A DNA stretch of 64,000 nt from Brevibacillus ruminantium (GTDB taxonomy: Bacteria; Bacillota; Bacilli; Brevibacillales; Brevibacillaceae). The notes beneath the pieces are model-generated. The model saw only the letters and a program-made list of their open reading frames with translations. It made no database searches and was not told the DNA's origin. Both the position numbers and the translations under genes were made by a program. Of the stretch, positions 23,285 to 33,223 are shown one piece after another; position 1 is the first letter of the stretch, and each line of letters begins with the position of its first letter. The DNA lies in contig NZ_CP098755.1 in assembly GCF_023746555.1 (NCBI RefSeq), positions 3,235,001-3,299,000 on the forward strand. Reading direction: 5' to 3'.

Positions 23285-24940
23285 TCAGACTTTTCTTTCA
23301 TTATAAACATGTGGAGCTTGGGCTTGAAAGGGAATTTCTCGTTTTCGCTCGGTTAATGTCGGAAGGGTGCACTGAATGTCGAGAAGACGTAGTTCATCGG
23401 CATGTACCGCTTCTGTCAATGCTGGCAGCAGCTCTTTTACCGTTTCCACGCGGTTCCCTTTGACTCCGCAAGCTTCTGCCCATTTGACAAAATCAGGGTT
23501 CCGGATACGTGTTCCAAATGGAGTGAGCCCCGCCTGAACCATCTTCCATTCTTCCAGTCCCAATGTGTTGTTGTGAACCACGATAATGGGAAAACGGAGA
23601 TCGTTCTCTACAGCGGTCATCAGCTCTGCCAAATTCATCTGAAGACCTCCATCACCCACGACGGCAACCACCTGTTTATCAGGTCCATTCAGCTTGGCCG
23701 CTATTGCTGCAGGCAGGCCGTATCCCATCGTCCTCCACTTTCCGGAAAAAAGCGGAAACTGCGACTTTGCTCGGAAGGCACGGTTAAACCACAAAGTATG
23801 CTCTCCCGTATCAAGAGCGACGACTGCTTTTTCATCCACCACCTCGGAGAGTGCATGCAGCAAGGTTTCCGGTTTGATCAGCTCATCTTGCCCTTGCGCG
23901 ACGATTCTCTCCGTTTCCTGCCAAAAAGAAGTATGCCAGGCCTCTACCTGCGCCCGCCATGGGAAGAAGGATTCTTTTCGCTCCAGTCGTTGTATCCACA
24001 GAGGAAGCACTTCTCCCAACTCAGCCGTTACAGAAAAAAGAAGGGGATGGGCATGAATAGAGACAGGGCGATGATCGACCTGGACAACCTGCAGACCTGC
24101 CGGTATAAAGCTTCGGGGAAACCAGCTTGCTCCGAGTATGAACAGCAAATCTGCTTCAGCCAACACGGAAAGACCGGCTATACTTCCCCCCTCTCCCAGG
24201 CCACCTACTACCTGTGGATGGGCCTCATCTATAACCCCTTTTGCACCTAGCGTTAAAAGAATGGCTGCTCCTAACTCTTCGGCTAATCGCTTGCATAGGG
24301 CTGCTTGTTGCCGGCAACCGCTTCCCAACAGCACAACAGGTCTTTTGGTACGATGAAGCAGCTCCGCCGTATGATTCATTTCCACCCGATCCATCATCAC
24401 AGGTGTATGCAAGCGGGGGAGCAGCTCCACAAGCGGCCACGAAGTTGACCGCGAAAAAATATCTTTGCAAACAGCCAAATGCGCTACTCCTCTCTGACTG
24501 CCGGCAGTGACAAACGCCTTGTGCAGGACGTGACCTATCGCCTCAGGATGGGCCACCGTCGTGGTGAACAGGCTAATCGGCCGCAGTACATCCTCCTGCG
24601 GTACGAACTGCTTGCTATTGCTTCCCAGTTTGTGCGTCTCTACCTGCCCGGTGATCGCCAGTACAGGCACCTGATCCGCGTAGGCATCCGCCAAGCCGTT
24701 GATCAGATTCAACGTCCCAGGTCCACCTGTCGCTGTGCAAACGGCTGGCCTGCCCGTCAGCTTTGCCTCTGCAGTCGCCATCATGGCAGCTGCTGATTCA
24801 TGCCTGCACGCAATATACCGGATCTCCTTTTGTTTGCCCAGCACATCCAGCCAAGGGAGAATAGCGTCACCTGCTACTCCATAAATGTGCTTTACACCCC
24901 AAAGCCGCAACTGCTCTGTTACATAGTCAGCTACCTGCAT
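23285..24940 (-). CDS. Thiamine diphosphate-dependent enzyme (pyruvate oxidase / acetolactate synthase-like)
   Basis: 551 residues with the three-domain ThDP fold. The N-terminal PYR domain has the activating Glu in ACRHESAAAMMATAEAKLTG. The middle domain resembles an FAD/transhydrogenase-like fold (VVLLGSGCRQQAA). The C-terminal PP domain binds Mg-ThDP through VVGDGGLQMNLAELMTAVEN and VVHNNTLG. It is closest in feel to Bacillus YdaP-type pyruvate oxidases rather than biosynthetic IlvB, since no small subunit is adjacent. The substrate, probably pyruvate, is inferred. Confidence 0.85.
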   Translation of the reverse strand: MQVADYVTEQLRLWGVKHIYGVAGDAILPWLDVLGKQKEIRYIACRHESAAAMMATAEAKLTGRPAVCTATGGPGTLNLINGLADAYADQVPVLAITGQVETHKLGSNSKQFVPQEDVLRPISLFTTTVAHPEAIGHVLHKAFVTAGSQRGVAHLAVCKDIFSRSTSWPLVELLPRLHTPVMMDRVEMNHTAELLHRTKRPVVLLGSGCRQQAALCKRLAEELGAAILLTLGAKGVIDEAHPQVVGGLGEGGSIAGLSVLAEADLLFILGASWFPRSFIPAGLQVVQVDHRPVSIHAHPLLFSVTAELGEVLPLWIQRLERKESFFPWRAQVEAWHTSFWQETERIVAQGQDELIKPETLLHALSEVVDEKAVVALDTGEHTLWFNRAFRAKSQFPLFSGKWRTMGYGLPAAIAAKLNGPDKQVVAVVGDGGLQMNLAELMTAVENDLRFPIIVVHNNTLGLEEWKMVQAGLTPFGTRIRNPDFVKWAEACGVKGNRVETVKELLPALTEAVHADELRLLDIQCTLPTLTERKREIPFQAQAPHVYNERKV

Positions 24941-25060
24941 ACCGCACCTCCTGTCCGTTCTCTTTTCTAGTGTGGCGAATTATCCAGTATTTTACTAAAA
25001 AGTTTCCAGTCTTTCCGGGAAACCTATGTTGTAGTAGGAGATATGAAGGAGGAACTTGGT

Positions 25061-25828
25061 ATGAATCAGCCTGGGAAATGGCTGCTAGCCTTTTTAGCTA
25101 CTGCCGTGATCTTGACATCCTCGATCATGTTTTACCCTGTCCGTACAGATGCCTTCAGCAACGAAATCATTCAGGTAGGAGCAACTGGCAAGGATGTTAG
25201 GGAGATGCAGGGACGCTTGAAATATCTCGGTTTCTACACTGGGAAAGTAGACGGGGTTTTCTCCTGGAGAACGTATTGGGCCCTGCGCAACTTCCAGTAC
25301 GAATTTGGAATGGATATTGACGGTATTTTGGGTCCCAAAACAAAGCTTATGCTGTATAATGCCACGACGGGATACCGCCCGACAGCCGAGGAGCTGGGAG
25401 TGGAACAAGCAGCACCAGCACCATCTCCTGCACCTTCGGCTCCCAACAATACGACCTACCACAGTAAAGGAATCTCTGAAAATGACCTCCGCTTGATGGC
25501 GAATGCCGTTCACGGCGAGGCCCGGGGCGAACCCTACGTAGGCCAAGTCGCTGTAGCTGCTGTTATCCTGAACAGAACCCGCAATGCAGCCTTTCCCAAC
25601 ACGCCGGCCGGTGTCATTTTTGAGCCGCTTGCCTTTACAGCCGTTGCCGACGGACAGATATGGCTGACACCCAATGAAACCGCGAAAAAGGCGGTGCAGG
25701 ATGCCCTGAACGGCTGGGACCCGACAGGCGGTGCGATCTACTACTTTAACCCGGATACCGCAACCTCTGCCTGGATATGGAGTCGCCCTCAAATCAAGAA
25801 AATCGGCAAACATATCTTCTGCCGCTAA
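25061..25828 (+). CDS. sleB: Spore cortex-lytic enzyme SleB-like (peptidoglycan-binding domain plus hydrolase)
   Basis: ATG 25061 has AAGGAGG before it; an earlier in-frame ATG is part of that site. The 255-residue precursor has a signal peptide (residues 1-31), a PG_binding_1 domain (VGATGKDVREMQGRLKYLGF to GPKTKLML), a short A/P/S linker, and a SleB catalytic domain. That domain contains the catalytic Glu in ANAVHGEARGEPYVGQVAVA and the ending WIWSRPQIKKIGKHIFCR. It would cut cortex muropeptides during germination, or cell wall as a CwlJ/SleB-type hydrolase. No ypeB partner follows, which is unusual for sleB itself. Confidence 0.88.
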   Translation: MNQPGKWLLAFLATAVILTSSIMFYPVRTDAFSNEIIQVGATGKDVREMQGRLKYLGFYTGKVDGVFSWRTYWALRNFQYEFGMDIDGILGPKTKLMLYNATTGYRPTAEELGVEQAAPAPSPAPSAPNNTTYHSKGISENDLRLMANAVHGEARGEPYVGQVAVAAVILNRTRNAAFPNTPAGVIFEPLAFTAVADGQIWLTPNETAKKAVQDALNGWDPTGGAIYYFNPDTATSAWIWSRPQIKKIGKHIFCR

Positions 25829-25841
25829 GCAAAAAGGAAAC

Positions 25842-25868
25842 AGGCACGGTCTGTACCGTGCCTCTTTT
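25842..25868 (+). terminator. Terminator after sleB-like gene
   Basis: AGGCACGGT and ACCGTGCCT form a perfect 9-bp stem with loop CTGT, followed by CTTTTCTTT. Confidence 0.9.
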
Positions 25869-25907
25869 CTTTCTTATCCGCTTGTTTTTGACGCCAACAT
25901 CCAATGG

Positions 25908-26165
25908 TTACAGGCGCTGCCCTTGCATATGCTCGGCCATTTTGATAAAACGCTCTTCCTGTTCTGTCGTACCACAGATTCCACATTGGATCAAATAGGG
26001 CTCACCCTTGAACGGCTGGTGAAACGTGTCCAGTTGTTCCTGAGACAGTTCTGCCACAAGATCGCCTGACTGCGGGTCAAGCCGCACGTATCGGGGTGTC
26101 TGTTCAATAACAGTAAATCTCATTCGGTTAGATTTACAGGTGGGACAAAGATAGGGCTTTGCCAT
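25908..26165 (-). CDS. Small zinc-ribbon protein of unknown function
   Basis: 85 residues with two metal-binding knuckles: CPTCKS at residues 7-12 and CGICGT near residues 61-66. The middle is a charged strand-rich segment (VIEQTPRYVRLDPQSGDLVAEL). This is a typical single zinc ribbon that could bind nucleic acid or a protein partner. I do not recognise a named family. A GGAGGTGC site lies before the ATG. Confidence 0.65.
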   Translation of the reverse strand: MAKPYLCPTCKSNRMRFTVIEQTPRYVRLDPQSGDLVAELSQEQLDTFHQPFKGEPYLIQCGICGTTEQEERFIKMAEHMQGQRL

Positions 26166-26264
26166 AAGAATTGCACCTCCTTGGATATCTCACCGATTAG
26201 TATGTGCATAAGCTGATTATGTAAATAGAAAAAATGATAACTCTTTCCTCAAAGAGGTGAAACG

Positions 26265-27308
26265 ATGAAGCTGCGCCTGTTTTTTATCATCGTCGGGTGT
26301 ATTCTTCTGCTTGCCGGGTACGCCCATTACTTCACGGAAAACGAACTTTTTCAGTTTATCACCTCTTCTATTGCAATCGTATTTCTCGCAGCCTGGCTGG
26401 GAAAATCGACAGAAAGCGTAGCGCATTACGCAGGGGATCGGATCGGAGGCTTTCTGAATGCTACCTTCGGCAATGCGGCTGAGCTGATCATCGCCTTTTT
26501 CCTGGTAAAAGAAGGGCTGTTCGAGATGGTCAAAGCTTCCATCACGGGTGCCATTATCGGCAATCTGCTGTTGGTCCTGGGTTTAAGTGTGTTGCTCGGG
26601 GGATTAAAGTACAAGGAACAAACCTTTAACAGCAAGCTCGCCAGTCATAATGCCTCCCTGATGATGCTGGCCATCGTTGCCCTGTTTATCCCTGCAGTGT
26701 TTATGAAGGAACTTCCGCCCATAAAAATCGAGACGCTCAGTATTGTCATCGCCGTGCTCTTAATCATCGCCTATGTGCTTTGGCTGGTCTTTTCCATGAT
26801 CACACACCGGGATTTTTTGTCCGACATCGAAACCCATGAAAGCGAGGCCCTCTGGTCCAAGAGCGTTTCCATGATCATGCTCGGGATTTCCACTTTTTTC
26901 GTCGCGGTGGTTTCGGAGTGGCTGGTACACAGTGTCCACCAGGTATCCACGTCGCTGGGCTGGTCGGAGCTTTTTGTCGGGGCCTTTGTCATCGCCATCA
27001 TTGGCAACGCCGCCGAACATAGTGCAGCCCTGCTCTTGGCATTGAAAGGCCGCATCGGGGCTGCCGTCGAGATTGCCGTGGGTTCCAGCCTGCAGATCGC
27101 CCTGTTTGTCGCCCCGACACTAGTCTTAATTAGTCTGTTGATGGGCCGCCCGATGGATATTGTTTTCACCACATTTGAACTTGCAGCGATTGGCGTGGCT
27201 ACGGTTATCACCATCTCGATCACCCGGGACGGAGCCACCAACTGGTTTGAAGGTGTTTTGCTGCTGGCGGTCTATCTTATATTGGGAACAGCCTTCTTTT
27301 TCATCTGA
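26265..27308 (+). CDS. chaA: Calcium/proton exchanger (CaCA superfamily, CAX/ChaA type)
   Basis: 347 residues, about 11 membrane helices, with the two inverted alpha-repeats of the family. The first contains [19 protein letters not shown], the second [20 protein letters not shown]. The paired GNAAE motifs coordinate calcium in the exchanger core. It exports Ca2+, and perhaps other cations, in exchange for protons, as Bacillus YfkE does. AAAGAGGTGA precedes the ATG. It is a single-gene unit bounded by a terminator at 27324. Confidence 0.93.
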   Translation: MKLRLFFIIVGCILLLAGYAHYFTENELFQFITSSIAIVFLAAWLGKSTESVAHYAGDRIGGFLNATFGNAAELIIAFFLVKEGLFEMVKASITGAIIGNLLLVLGLSVLLGGLKYKEQTFNSKLASHNASLMMLAIVALFIPAVFMKELPPIKIETLSIVIAVLLIIAYVLWLVFSMITHRDFLSDIETHESEALWSKSVSMIMLGISTFFVAVVSEWLVHSVHQVSTSLGWSELFVGAFVIAIIGNAAEHSAALLLALKGRIGAAVEIAVGSSLQIALFVAPTLVLISLLMGRPMDIVFTTFELAAIGVATVITISITRDGATNWFEGVLLLAVYLILGTAFFFI

Positions 27309-27323
27309 CATCTCCCATCATGG

Positions 27324-27369
27324 AAAAAGCGCAGTCATGTACTCGTTTCGTACACCTGCGCCTTTTTCT
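27324..27369. terminator. Bidirectional terminator between chaA and the NSS transporter gene
   Basis: AAAAAGCGCAG pairs with CTGCGCCTTTTT (one extra base), extended by GTAC/GTAC inside. It serves two convergent genes. Confidence 0.85.
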
Positions 27370-27383
27370 TCATGCACATTTTA

Positions 27384-28724
27384 TTAAAAAAGATTGAGTG
27401 AGCTTAAAAATACAAGGATGATCGCGACAGGAGCCACATACCGGAGCAAGAGCAACCAGGCAGCAAACGCCCGTCTTCCCCAATCTGTGGATACTTGCAG
27501 CTCATGGATGAGGACCTCGCGCTTTAACCTGAGGGGTACAAAAATGGCAATTAGGAACGCTCCAAGCGGCATGAGAATATTGCTGACCAGGTAATCAGCG
27601 GCGTCAAAAATCGATTTCCCGCCGATGCTGACATCCTCCCACACTCCAAAGGACAGAGCTGAAGGAATCCCCACTAAAAATATGAGTGCTCCTACAATCC
27701 AGGCATAGCGTTTCCGCTTTTCGACATTCCCCTTGGCGACGGAGGCTACAATAATCTCCAGCATCGAGAAGGCAGAAGTAAGAGTAGCAAACAGAAACAG
27801 TGCCAAAAAAATCAGCAGAAACAGGGTTCCAAACGGGATATGTTCAAATACGGAAGGCAGCATGATAAACAAAAGCCCCGGGCCTGCTGTCGGTTCCATA
27901 TCAAGTGAAAAGACCGCAGGAAAAATGGCCAAGCCCGCAAACAAGGATACCAGGAGATTCAATCCCACGATCGAACCCGCAGAGCGCACCAGATTCTCCT
28001 GCTTACCTAAATAAGAACTGTACGTCACCATGACGGAAACGCCGACACTCAGCGAAAAGAAGGATTGACCCATCGCATATAAAATGGATTCCGACGTCAT
28101 CTTAGAAAAATCGGGCGTCAGGAAAAAGGAAACGCCTGCAAATGCCCCATCAAGCGTCAAAGAGCGAACCATCAAGACCAGAAACAAGAGAAACAAGGCC
28201 GGCATGAGATACTTGTTGGCCGCTTCGATACCGGACTGTACACCACGTGCGACGACCCAAATTGTCATCAGCATAAAGAGGAACTGTGCTCCTACTGATC
28301 CGTAAGGGCTCGCGATCACACGGTGAAACAGTTCGTCATAGGGTAATCCCTTCATTTGACCGGCAATCCCGAGATACAGATAGCTGAGTATCCATCCTCC
28401 TACGACGCTGTAAAAAGAAAGCAGGATAAAGCAGGTCGCCACGCCCAGCTTGCCGATCCAATGCCAAGCTGTTCCAGGTGCAATTTGTTTATAGGCGGAG
28501 ACGGCTTCCTTCTGCGTGCTTCTCCCGATGACGAATTCTCCAAGAAGAAGCGGCAGGCCGATCACCACTGTAAAAAGCAGGAACAAAAGAAAAAAAGCCC
28601 CTCCACCGCTCGTCCCCACAACATACGGGAATTTCCAGATGGCTCCCAGGCCGATTGCCGAACCTGCTGCGGCCAGAATAAAACCAAGTCTGGTCGTCCA
28701 TTGATCTGTTTGTTTCACTTTCAT
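27384..28724 (-). CDS. Sodium-dependent amino-acid transporter (NSS family)
   Basis: 446 residues, about 11 helices. It opens with the NSS signature [29 protein letters not shown], where helix 1 unwinds to bind Na+ and substrate. [25 protein letters not shown] follows. Helix 6 carries [22 protein letters not shown]. The length and 11-helix layout resemble MhsT-type transporters for hydrophobic amino acids. The gene is preceded by a T-box leader, so uptake should rise when the matching tRNA is uncharged. I infer an aromatic or hydrophobic amino acid as substrate. Confidence 0.93.
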   Translation of the reverse strand: MKVKQTDQWTTRLGFILAAAGSAIGLGAIWKFPYVVGTSGGGAFFLLFLLFTVVIGLPLLLGEFVIGRSTQKEAVSAYKQIAPGTAWHWIGKLGVATCFILLSFYSVVGGWILSYLYLGIAGQMKGLPYDELFHRVIASPYGSVGAQFLFMLMTIWVVARGVQSGIEAANKYLMPALFLLFLVLMVRSLTLDGAFAGVSFFLTPDFSKMTSESILYAMGQSFFSLSVGVSVMVTYSSYLGKQENLVRSAGSIVGLNLLVSLFAGLAIFPAVFSLDMEPTAGPGLLFIMLPSVFEHIPFGTLFLLIFLALFLFATLTSAFSMLEIIVASVAKGNVEKRKRYAWIVGALIFLVGIPSALSFGVWEDVSIGGKSIFDAADYLVSNILMPLGAFLIAIFVPLRLKREVLIHELQVSTDWGRRAFAAWLLLLRYVAPVAIILVFLSSLNLF

Positions 28725-28862
28725 TCACCTCATAGCTGTCATTCCATCTTGGTGGCTCCACGAGAAACAAATCGTGCCAGATTTGGGCAAGGTCATTGTT
28801 TCGTAAAGATTGGCTCCCATTGACGTTTGCCATTTCGCCGAATCATGCTTTTTGAAAACATG

Positions 28863-29125
28863 AAAAAACCCGTCCTCCAAAGGGACGAGTTGCTCGCGGT
28901 ACCACCCTGATTAGACAAGCGCTGTTACTCGCTTGTCTCACTTTCACATTGGTAACGGGTATGACCCGGTTCTCCTCCTACTGGCACCATAGTTGCGTTC
29001 AAAGGACGGCTCCGGAGGGAATTCAACGGGGCACGCTTCGAAATTGCTTGCAGTCTGTGACAATTTCTCCCTGACAAGCTGCTTGTCGTCTACTTATCTC
29101 CATCATCGCTTTTCAAAAATAATAT
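28863..29125 (-). promoter_or_regulatory. T-box riboswitch leader of the NSS transporter gene
   Basis: On the minus strand the canonical T-box AGGGTGGTACCGCG is at 28895-28908. It is followed by a terminator (CTCGTCC / GGACGGG, then six T) at 28863-28889. AGGG of the T-box can pair with CCCT to form the antiterminator. Stem III is AGACAAGCG/CGCTTGTCT upstream. Stem I carries AGTAGA at 29089-29094 and a GGGAG region. GAATTCC near 29018-29024 offers TTC (Phe) as a possible specifier, tentative only. The bulge TGGT fits a tRNA with discriminator A. Confidence 0.9.
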
Positions 29126-29212
29126 TCTTCACTTTAGTATATCCTCATTGAAAAATCAAGGATTGTTTTCTTGTATAATAGAAAAGCGAGGAACGTTTCC
29201 ATTCTCTCGCCC

Positions 29213-29497
29213 TTAGTTATTCTGGTTGTAGAGCTCGTGCAGATCCGCCAGCTTTCTTTCCAGGGAACCCATGATTTCTCGTCCGATCTCTTCTTCAATC
29301 AATCCCAAACGGACGGCGAACTCTACTTCACGCGATAACCCGAACATCTGAGTGTCCAGCACTTCTTCGTACAGAGGACACTGCGGCATCGTCAGGTTTT
29401 CCATCTGTACGTCGATCAATTTGAATATCTTGTCCGCATCTGCTCGCAGCAATTCCAGTGCCTTTTGCTCCAGATCGGGAATCTTAATCTCTGCCAA
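29213..29497 (-). CDS. ylaN: YlaN family protein (UPF0358)
   Basis: 94 residues with the YlaN pattern: [40 protein letters not shown], and [20 protein letters not shown]. In Bacillus and Staphylococcus YlaN is linked to iron handling and reported to bind Fe(II) and relieve Fur repression. It is all-helical and cytoplasmic. glsA follows upstream on the same strand, an arrangement shared with Bacillus ylaM-ylaN. Confidence 0.9.
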   Translation of the reverse strand: MAEIKIPDLEQKALELLRADADKIFKLIDVQMENLTMPQCPLYEEVLDTQMFGLSREVEFAVRLGLIEEEIGREIMGSLERKLADLHELYNQNN

Positions 29498-29604
29498 AAC
29501 CTATCCCTCCGTTTGCCACAACCTTATCTTACATAGTACGTTATTCTGACCCATTTGAAAAGGGGAGAGGATTTGGCAACTGTAAGTATATAAATACGAC
29601 CTGA

Positions 29605-30546
29605 CTAAAAAACACTCAAATCCAACCGGTCAGACAGCTTTTCCAATACTTTGACGCCGGCGACAGAGTTTCCTTTATCGTCGAGAGCCGGACCAAAGAC
29701 ACCGATTCCCATGCGCTGAGGAACGGCAGCCATAATTCCCCCGGCAACCCCGCTCTTCGCAGGAATGCCGACATCGATAGCAAATTCACCGGAAGCATTG
29801 TACATCCCGCAGGTAATCATAAATGTTTTGCAAATCCGTGCCACTTCTCTCGGAAATAATTGTTCTCGACTTCTTGCGTCGTATCCGTCCGCAGCAAGAA
29901 CGGCGGCAAGTCGGGCCACTTCAACAGTGGTCATGTCGATGGAACAATGCCGAAAATATAAATCGAGCGTTTCTTCGACGTCTCCCTGAAGAATCCCGCT
30001 GTCTTTGAGGAAGTAGGCAAGTGCCCGATTTCGATCAGCCGTCTGCTTTTCCGACTGATACACTTTTTCATTTACGCGCAAATCAGGATTACCGCTCATT
30101 TTTCGCAGAAGCTGGAGGATCTTGTCCAACCGCTCCTCAACACTAGCACCTGGAATCATACCGGCTACGGCTATCGCCCCGGCATTAATCATAGGATTCA
30201 GGGGTTTATGCGGTTTGATTGTTTCCAGCTTGATAATCGAGTTGAAAGGATCGCCGGTCGGTTCTTTCCCTACTCGCTGAAAAACGTAATCAGGTCCGTG
30301 TTCGCACAGGGCTACCATCAACGAAAAGATTTTCGAGATGCTTTGCAGGGTAAAACTGTGGTTCGCATCCCCTGCAGACAAAAGTGTGCCGTCTACAAGA
30401 CAGACGCTGATGCCAAGCATGTGCTTCTCCTGCCTGGCCAACTCAGGTATGTAGGATGCGACCTCTCCCTTCTCTGCTTCCCCGGCCGTGTCGCGGATCA
30501 TATCCTCCAGTAGCTGCTGAAGCCCGCTGTGATCTGTCAGGTCCAT
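29605..30546 (-). CDS. glsA: Glutaminase
   Basis: 313 residues of the serine-dependent glutaminase fold, which hydrolyses glutamine to glutamate and ammonia. The nucleophile motif SISKIF (S-x-x-K) is in FTLQSISKIFSLMVAL. Other family marks are VGKEPTGDPFNSI, NPMINAGAI, and AKSGVAGGIMAAVP near the C-terminus. The length is normal. The gene neighbours ylaN, as in Bacillus, where the second glutaminase (YlaM) sits there. Confidence 0.95.
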   Translation of the reverse strand: MDLTDHSGLQQLLEDMIRDTAGEAEKGEVASYIPELARQEKHMLGISVCLVDGTLLSAGDANHSFTLQSISKIFSLMVALCEHGPDYVFQRVGKEPTGDPFNSIIKLETIKPHKPLNPMINAGAIAVAGMIPGASVEERLDKILQLLRKMSGNPDLRVNEKVYQSEKQTADRNRALAYFLKDSGILQGDVEETLDLYFRHCSIDMTTVEVARLAAVLAADGYDARSREQLFPREVARICKTFMITCGMYNASGEFAIDVGIPAKSGVAGGIMAAVPQRMGIGVFGPALDDKGNSVAGVKVLEKLSDRLDLSVF

Positions 30547-30731
30547 TTGTGCCTCCTTTTATTTGCTTCTGCCATCTACGAACTATTTTCTCCATTGTAG
30601 GAAACCGTAGAGTTTCTGTCAAAAAATTCCCCGGAAAGATTCGGGAAAGCCAGCCTCACTTGCTCGTTTGCCACATCCTTTTTGCTTGCGGTACAATGAT
30701 TGATGATCGAATAGAGACGGAGGAATGTTCC

Positions 30732-31238
30732 ATGTCGGATGTGATCGTGTTCAAGGGAGCGGTTTCCTTTCCCATTACCCTGGACCCGAGTGTGTGGATT
30801 TTTGATGAGCGAAAATTTGACCTTGGTTCCTACCAAGGAGAAACAGAGGATGAAACCAGCTATCAACTAAAATATCTGGAGGGAACCGGCGCGCAGTGGG
30901 ACAAAGAGCTGAGAGAAGGGGCTGTCCCGCCATCTGAGAGAAAAAGCCTGATTCAAGAGAGAAAAGCTCTCCAAGGCGATTATGCGATAAAACTGGCGCC
31001 ATTTATTGAGAATGCCCGTCCGCTGCCAGAAGCGACTCACTTGCGAATTCACCGGGAGAACGGAGAATCTCTCCTGCTCCCCCTTAGCGAAGCGAAGCGA
31101 GCGATCCTGCAGTTTTCCAAGGAGGGGAAACCAATTCGCACCGATGGACCTGTTTACTTTTACCTGCCTGAAGCGTTTCTGGCACAGGAACCTCCCATTA
31201 CTGGGATCACTGCCTTTGAAATCGTATCTGAGAACTAA
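30732..31238 (+). CDS. Conserved-looking hypothetical protein
   Basis: ATG 30732 (MSDVIVFKGAVSFPITLDPS) has GGAGG 8 bases before it. The longer frame upstream has no such site. The 168-residue protein is soluble, strand-rich at the start (VWIFDERKFDLGSY) and at the end (GPVYFYLPEAFLAQEPPITG), with a charged helical middle. I recognise no domain. It stands alone between divergent glsA and the convergent sda gene and ends before a strong shared terminator. Confidence 0.65.
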   Translation: MSDVIVFKGAVSFPITLDPSVWIFDERKFDLGSYQGETEDETSYQLKYLEGTGAQWDKELREGAVPPSERKSLIQERKALQGDYAIKLAPFIENARPLPEATHLRIHRENGESLLLPLSEAKRAILQFSKEGKPIRTDGPVYFYLPEAFLAQEPPITGITAFEIVSEN

Positions 31239-31354
31239 ATCGTTTGCTTTCATATTAGAAAAACTTGGCTTATCGCCAAGTCCAGTAGCGAGAGTCTTAT
31301 TTTTTTATACTTTCGTCATTAACGCGTTAGCAAAGTTAAAATTTCCGAAAGTAC

Positions 31355-31387
31355 AAAAAAGCCATCCGGGTAAAAGGATGGCTTTTT
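31355..31387. terminator. Bidirectional terminator between the 30732 gene and sda
   Basis: AAAAAAGCCATCC and GGATGGCTTTTT form a long stem with an 8-base loop. Confidence 0.9.
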
Positions 31388-31414
31388 GCAGGAATCATTT
31401 CTTTGTTAGCCCGT

Positions 31415-31555
31415 TCACGCGCTGACTACCTGCGTGTGTCCGATGTTTCTTCTCTTTATCTCTGTGTTAAGCAATTCAATAAAATCTGGGTCCAGTTGAA
31501 GGTCGACTGCACGATGATATACTTCGATCAACATTTGGTCAGTTAAGTATTTCAC
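31415..31555 (-). CDS. sda: Sporulation histidine kinase inhibitor Sda
   Basis: A 46-residue protein starting at GTG 31555 with GGAGGTGAC before it. The sequence KYLTDQMLIEVYHRAVDLQL, then DPDFIELLNTEIKRRNIGH, matches Sda: a helical hairpin with the conserved D.FIELL..EIKRR..GH. Sda binds the dimerisation domain of sporulation kinases and blocks phosphorelay signalling when replication is disturbed. A cluster of DnaA-box-like sites upstream fits its known control by DnaA. It is too short for most gene finders. Confidence 0.9.
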   Translation of the reverse strand: MKYLTDQMLIEVYHRAVDLQLDPDFIELLNTEIKRRNIGHTQVVSA

Positions 31556-31622
31556 GTTGTCACCTCCATCCTTTAACCTGAACCCATTGTATCAAAAGAA
31601 TTGGGCACGAACAATCGTTCTG

Positions 31623-31731
31623 ATATCCACAGGGCATGGGGATATCATGTGAGTAAGTTGTGGGCAAAATGTGCGCAAGTAATAAAAACTCAGGCTTGTC
31701 TATGTGGATTCTCCGATCGTAATTATCCACA
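31623..31731. promoter_or_regulatory. DnaA-box cluster upstream of sda
   Basis: One perfect box TTATCCACA lies at 31723-31731. Near-matches are ATATCCACA at 31623-31631 and, on the other strand, GAATCCACA (31703-31711), TTGCCCACA (31659-31667) and TTGCGCACA (31670-31678). Five boxes within 110 bases directly upstream of sda fit DnaA-regulated sda transcription as known in Bacillus subtilis. Confidence 0.7.
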
Positions 31732-31800
31732 TACTGTCGTAATTTGTCGAACGATTGACTGTATACATCGTTCGTATACCGCTGTTTTGCACGCTCAGTA

Positions 31801-31831
31801 AAAAAACGGACTCCGCAGAGGGTCCGCTTTT
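31801..31831 (-). terminator. Terminator after rocD
   Basis: On the minus strand GCGGACCCTC pairs with GAGTCCG (one bulged base) around TGCG, followed by six T. Confidence 0.8.
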
Positions 31832-31847
31832 GCGTTGACGGGATGGC

Positions 31848-33059
31848 TTATGCGTTTGCTGTTTCAGAAACGTGCAGCACCTGCTTGATCCGCTCGATTG
31901 CCCAATCCAGGTCCTCTTTGCTGATCATCAATGGCGGTGCAAATCGAATGGTCGTTTCATGTGTTTCTTTGCACAGCAGACCCAGTTCCTTCAATTTCTC
32001 GCAGTAAGGTCGAGCCGCGCCATTCAGCTCCAGTCCGATAAAGAGTCCTCTTCCGCGAATATCTTTAATCAACGGATTTTGGATCTCTCTGAGCTTGCTG
32101 ATAAAATACTCTCCCAGTTCCCGGGAACGTTCGACAAGCTGTTCATCCTTCAATACATCCATGGCTGCAATGGCAACAGCACAGCCGAGCGGGTTGCCTC
32201 CAAATGTAGAACCATGCGAACCTGGTTCAAACACCCCGAGTACTTCCTTGTCTGCCGCTACGGCTGAGATCGGGAATACTCCTCCGCCCAGCGCTTTCCC
32301 CATGATGTACATATCCGGTTTCACATCTTCCCAATCCGCAGCAAACAATTTTCCAGTGCGGCCAAATCCGGTCTGGATTTCATCACAGACAAACAAGACA
32401 TTGTTTTCCCTGCAAACCTCATAGGCCTGTTTCAGGAAGCCTTCTGGCGGGATAATGATCCCCGCTTCCCCCTGGATTGGTTCAAGCATAAAGGCTGCTG
32501 TATTGGGTGTGATCGCCTGCTTCAATGCATCCAGATCGCCGTAAGGAATGATCGTAAAGCCCGGGGTGAACGGACCAAACCCGCGTTGATAGCCAGGATC
32601 GGAAGAAAAGGAAGTGATTGTGACGGTACGTCCGTGGAAGTTGCCGGCGCACACAATGATTTCCGCTTGATTTTCCGGCACTTTTTTGACATCATACGCC
32701 CAGCGTCTTACTGCTTTCAACGCCGTTTCCACCGCTTCTGCACCGGTGTTCATCGGCAAAATCATATCTTTTCCCGTCAGTTCCGCCAGCTTTTCATAAA
32801 AAGTCCCCAACTGATCGTTGTAAAAAGCACGAGACGTGAGGGTTACTTTGTCCGCCTGATCCTTCAGTGCTTGAATGATGCGCGGATGACGGTGCCCCTG
32901 GTTCAGGGCCGAGTATGCGCTGAGCATGTCGAGATATTTATTTCCTTCAGGATCTTCTACCCAAACACCTTCTGCTTTGGCAATCACAATCGGTAGCGGA
33001 TGATAGTTGTGCGCCCCGAATTTTTCCGTTTGATCAATCACTTGATTGGTTTTATTCAT
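31848..33059 (-). CDS. rocD: Ornithine aminotransferase
   Basis: A 403-residue class-III PLP aminotransferase. The PLP lysine is in [15 protein letters not shown], the cofactor Asp in [14 protein letters not shown], and the N-terminal NMGHRHP-like segment reads [10 protein letters not shown]. It converts ornithine and 2-oxoglutarate to glutamate semialdehyde in arginine catabolism. It is divergent from rocR; rocE follows rocR, so the window holds a compact arginine/ornithine catabolic set. I could not find a convincing -24/-12 promoter for rocD. Confidence 0.95.
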   Translation of the reverse strand: MNKTNQVIDQTEKFGAHNYHPLPIVIAKAEGVWVEDPEGNKYLDMLSAYSALNQGHRHPRIIQALKDQADKVTLTSRAFYNDQLGTFYEKLAELTGKDMILPMNTGAEAVETALKAVRRWAYDVKKVPENQAEIIVCAGNFHGRTVTITSFSSDPGYQRGFGPFTPGFTIIPYGDLDALKQAITPNTAAFMLEPIQGEAGIIIPPEGFLKQAYEVCRENNVLFVCDEIQTGFGRTGKLFAADWEDVKPDMYIMGKALGGGVFPISAVAADKEVLGVFEPGSHGSTFGGNPLGCAVAIAAMDVLKDEQLVERSRELGEYFISKLREIQNPLIKDIRGRGLFIGLELNGAARPYCEKLKELGLLCKETHETTIRFAPPLMISKEDLDWAIERIKQVLHVSETANA

Positions 33060-33223
33060 GTGTCACTGCCTCCTTGTATCTGCATTGCCCTTTCTCTTAT
33101 TCAAGAATGATGCCAACAGATACTTTCCGTTGCCATTGCTGATTTTCATGCAAAAAAGAGACGTTTTGTGCCAAATTAATTTGCATCTATTTCCGTTTTT
33201 TTATGACAACCAGCATAATATTT

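Noticed and set aside
22225-23463. A 412-codon plus-strand frame across the second ftsW, the Asp23 gene and the ThDP-enzyme gene
   Set aside because: It runs through three supported genes in other frames and its translation has no recognisable domain.
31250-31350. The imperfect hairpin ACTTTCG/CGAAAGT near 31310-31352 as a second terminator or regulatory RNA
   Set aside because: The loop is long and AT-rich, and the strong terminator at 31355 already explains the region; I saw no further support.
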